Shown in pieces: positions 6,148-7,767 of a DNA stretch of 7,767 nucleotides. The position numbers were made by a program, and so were the translations under genes. Numbering within the stretch: position 1 is the stretch's first letter; each line of letters begins with the position of its first letter. Location of the stretch: assembly GCA_945901195.1 (NCBI GenBank), contig CAMDKB010000219.1, positions 1 to 7,767 on the forward strand, in the 5' to 3' direction. Under the pieces are notes generated by a model. It was not told the DNA's origin. It saw nothing but the letters and a program-made list of their open reading frames with translations, and searched no databases. This stretch comes from Rhizobium sp. Q54. Its GTDB lineage: Bacteria > Pseudomonadota > Alphaproteobacteria > Rhizobiales > Beijerinckiaceae.

Positions 6148-7182
6148 TTATTCTGCTGCCAGTATTTTCTGCATTCTTTCGACAATGTCCAGCGGCGTCG
6201 CGAGCGTCTCCTTCGTCAGACGTTCAAGTTGCGCCGCCGTAGCAGGCTCCACTTCGTAGCCTGCCTTGTGCACTTCGGCGAGAAGCTCGGGGTCCTTCAT
6301 GCTGGCATCGAAGGCGTCGCGTAGCACTTTCAACCTGTCAGCGGGAATGCCCGGCGGAGCAAGGATAGAACGTCCGATGTCGCCGCTGGCGGAGGCGGTC
6401 ATCAGCAGGCGCCGGTCGGATTCATTATCGACCAGTTCGGTTACAGCAGGCACGTCCGGCAAATCCTGTGAACGTTTCGACAGGAACTGAATGATTATGA
6501 CAGCCGTCTTGTCGTTGAGCTGTGTGCGAAATGTCGTTCGCATTGTGCTCAATGTCGTCAGTGCGCCATCGACTTCGCCACGCTCCATCGCCAGCAAACC
6601 AGCGGAGGCCCCGGCATAGCCGCGAATGGATTTGAAGCGCGTTCCAGCCACGGCGTTCAGCAGTCTTGGAAATACTTCGGAGGGTGAGCCTGGCCCGGTA
6701 GAGGCGGTCGGTATGTCCTGGCTTTTGGCGCCGGCCATGGTGATGGCTTTTGACGTATGCGAGACGACGTGAATCACATTGTCCGCATTGACACGGCCAA
6801 TCCAGTTGAACTCGCTGGTCTTGTAACGTGCGCCCTTGTTCTTCAGCAATTCTTCCTGAACGACCGTCTGCGAGACGACGCCCATAGCGGTGCCGTCTTT
6901 GGGCGCAACGTTGAAAAGCCAGTTGGCCGCCACAAGCGACGCAGCACCAGGCATGTTCTGAACCACGAAGGAAGGATTTCCGGGAACGTGCTTGCCCATA
7001 TGGCGCGACACAAGCCGCCCCAGAAGGTCATAAGCGCCACCAGGGCTGTAGCCGATGGTTATGCTGATCGTCTTGCCCTTGAAGAATTGATCAGCTGGTT
7101 GCGCGCTTGCGCCCGCAACACAAAAGCCGCACGCCGCAACAATCGCCAGAAGCGTCGTAGCTTTGCAGGCTGACGGCCTCAT
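6148..7182 (-). CDS. Bug-family (tripartite tricarboxylate transporter receptor) periplasmic binding protein
   Basis: The 344-residue protein starts at the ATG at 7182, which overlaps the oxygenase stop as ATGA (7179-7182). The frame is open to a GTG at 7215, but only the ATG gives a proper signal peptide: a basic start RPSACK, a hydrophobic core at about 9-24, and likely cleavage after ASA at residue 27. The mature part has the Bug pattern ISITIGYSPGGAYDLLGR at 39-56, VVQNMPGAAS near 73-82 and NVAPKDGT near 91-98. Bug proteins bind carboxylates, including aromatic acids such as terephthalate, and normally deliver them to a TctA/TctB membrane pair. Neither is in the window. Its place between a Rieske oxygenase and a dihydrodiol-type dehydrogenase suggests an aromatic acid ligand. 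Some Bug proteins act in sensing rather than transport. Confidence 0.9.
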   Translation of the reverse strand: MRPSACKATTLLAIVAACGFCVAGASAQPADQFFKGKTISITIGYSPGGAYDLLGRLVSRHMGKHVPGNPSFVVQNMPGAASLVAANWLFNVAPKDGTAMGVVSQTVVQEELLKNKGARYKTSEFNWIGRVNADNVIHVVSHTSKAITMAGAKSQDIPTASTGPGSPSEVFPRLLNAVAGTRFKSIRGYAGASAGLLAMERGEVDGALTTLSTMRTTFRTQLNDKTAVIIIQFLSKRSQDLPDVPAVTELVDNESDRRLLMTASASGDIGRSILAPPGIPADRLKVLRDAFDASMKDPELLAEVHKAGYEVEPATAAQLERLTKETLATPLDIVERMQKILAAE

Positions 7183-7767
7183 TTTGCCGGTGCTGTTTCG
7201 CGCGCCTTGTTGCACTCCGCAGATTTGAACACTTCAATGATCTCTTCGCACATGGGTGAGAAAGCCAGCATATGTGCACGGAAACTGGCTTCAAAGCCAC
7301 GCGAGAACATGTTGCCTGAAGGCTCCATCGGCAGGTGGATGACTTCGTCATTTGCAGGATCGCGATTGGTACGGATCGGGTCTTCACCGCGCTCGACCTT
7401 TTCAAGCTCGCGCATGAGCATGCGGCGGTAGAACACGATACCGCGATCGCTGGTGCCCAGACTTTCGTTGCTGCGATCAGCGATAGCTCCCTGGGTCACC
7501 CAGTTCATGATGTCCTGCGCGTGAATATGCTTGAGCAGATATTCGCCGTTTTCATCTTTCACCGGCACATCATAGACCGGCGTACGCTTGACGAGATGGT
7601 CGGGCACGGTCGCGCCTTCTGGTGGCACTTGCGCGGTGTACCAGAAATGCAGCGTGTTCGTGTCATCGACCGGAGTGCGGAACTGGAACCTGTATTCGGT
7701 CCACTGGCCCCCCTTCACGCCTACAGCCAGCCCGTTGGGGAAAATCAGGGGATGGCCGATCTTCCAG
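7179..7767 (-). CDS. Rieske aromatic-ring-hydroxylating oxygenase alpha subunit, C-terminal part (cut by window edge)
   Basis: The frame is open from the right window edge to the stop at 7179-7181 and gives 195 residues, starting WKIGHPLIFPNG. It is the C-terminal catalytic domain of a phthalate 4,5-dioxygenase-like oxygenase. The diagnostic segment is QGAIADRSNESLGTSDRG (fragment residues 92-109), followed by FYRRMLMREL. The aspartate in IADR (fragment residue 97) is a candidate third iron ligand by analogy with other ring hydroxylases. The Rieske 2Fe-2S cluster domain and the histidine ligands should lie beyond the edge. The GTG at 7718 is internal to this frame, not a start. Related enzymes add O2 to an aromatic ring or remove O-methyl groups, so the reaction is not fixed. 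It is the first visible gene of the rightmost operon. Confidence 0.88.
   Translation of the reverse strand, partial: WKIGHPLIFPNGLAVGVKGGQWTEYRFQFRTPVDDTNTLHFWYTAQVPPEGATVPDHLVKRTPVYDVPVKDENGEYLLKHIHAQDIMNWVTQGAIADRSNESLGTSDRGIVFYRRMLMRELEKVERGEDPIRTNRDPANDEVIHLPMEPSGNMFSRGFEASFRAHMLAFSPMCEEIIEVFKSAECNKARETAPAK

Noticed and set aside
7183..7215. Upstream GTG start of the Bug protein
   Set aside because: It would put 11 extra residues before the signal peptide. The ATG at 7182 is coupled to the upstream stop and gives a normal signal peptide.
7716..7718. GTG as the start of a 179-residue gene at the right edge
   Set aside because: The same frame continues without a stop to the window edge with family-like sequence (GHPLIFPNG), so it is an internal valine of a truncated Rieske oxygenase.

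Overview
The window looks like accessory catabolic DNA from an alphaproteobacterium, probably of the Rhizobiales type. The reasons are the moderately high GC (estimated by eye, not computed), the IS630-type transposase tail at the left edge, the NitT/TauT-type ABC importer, the Bug-family binding protein and the aromatic-ring-oxygenase genes. The assignment is an inference from gene content. No rRNA, tRNA or CRISPR array was seen.

Left edge (1-401, + strand): the C-terminal end of an IS630-family transposase. Its stop codon overlaps by ATGA the start of a small, glycine-rich hydrophobic protein of unknown function, which is followed by a good intrinsic terminator.

Left operon (405-3877, - strand), read right to left: an ABC ATPase, two different but related ABC permeases, and a stand-alone MetE-type zinc methyltransferase domain. 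The three transporter genes overlap by 4 bases each, and the methyltransferase follows after 22 bases. No ABC substrate-binding protein is present in the window.

Middle: a PhyH-family Fe(II)/2-oxoglutarate dioxygenase (3998-4807, + strand) is divergent from the ABC operon across an intergenic region of about 120 bases. A 176-base gap with no convincing gene (4808-4983) separates it from the convergent right-hand cluster.

Right operon (4984-7766, - strand), read right to left: the C-terminal half of a Rieske aromatic-ring-hydroxylating oxygenase alpha subunit running off the window, a periplasmic Bug-family (tripartite tricarboxylate transporter receptor) protein whose ATG overlaps the oxygenase stop, and a Gfo/Idh/MocA dehydrogenase resembling phthalate 4,5-cis-dihydrodiol dehydrogenase.

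Taken together, the Rieske oxygenase, dihydrodiol-type dehydrogenase and Bug receptor suggest capture and cis-dihydroxylation of an aromatic carboxylate or related compound. The ABC importer, PhyH oxygenase and MetE-like transferase may supply or process a related substrate. The actual substrate cannot be read from the sequence, and membership of the two clusters in one pathway is an inference from proximity.
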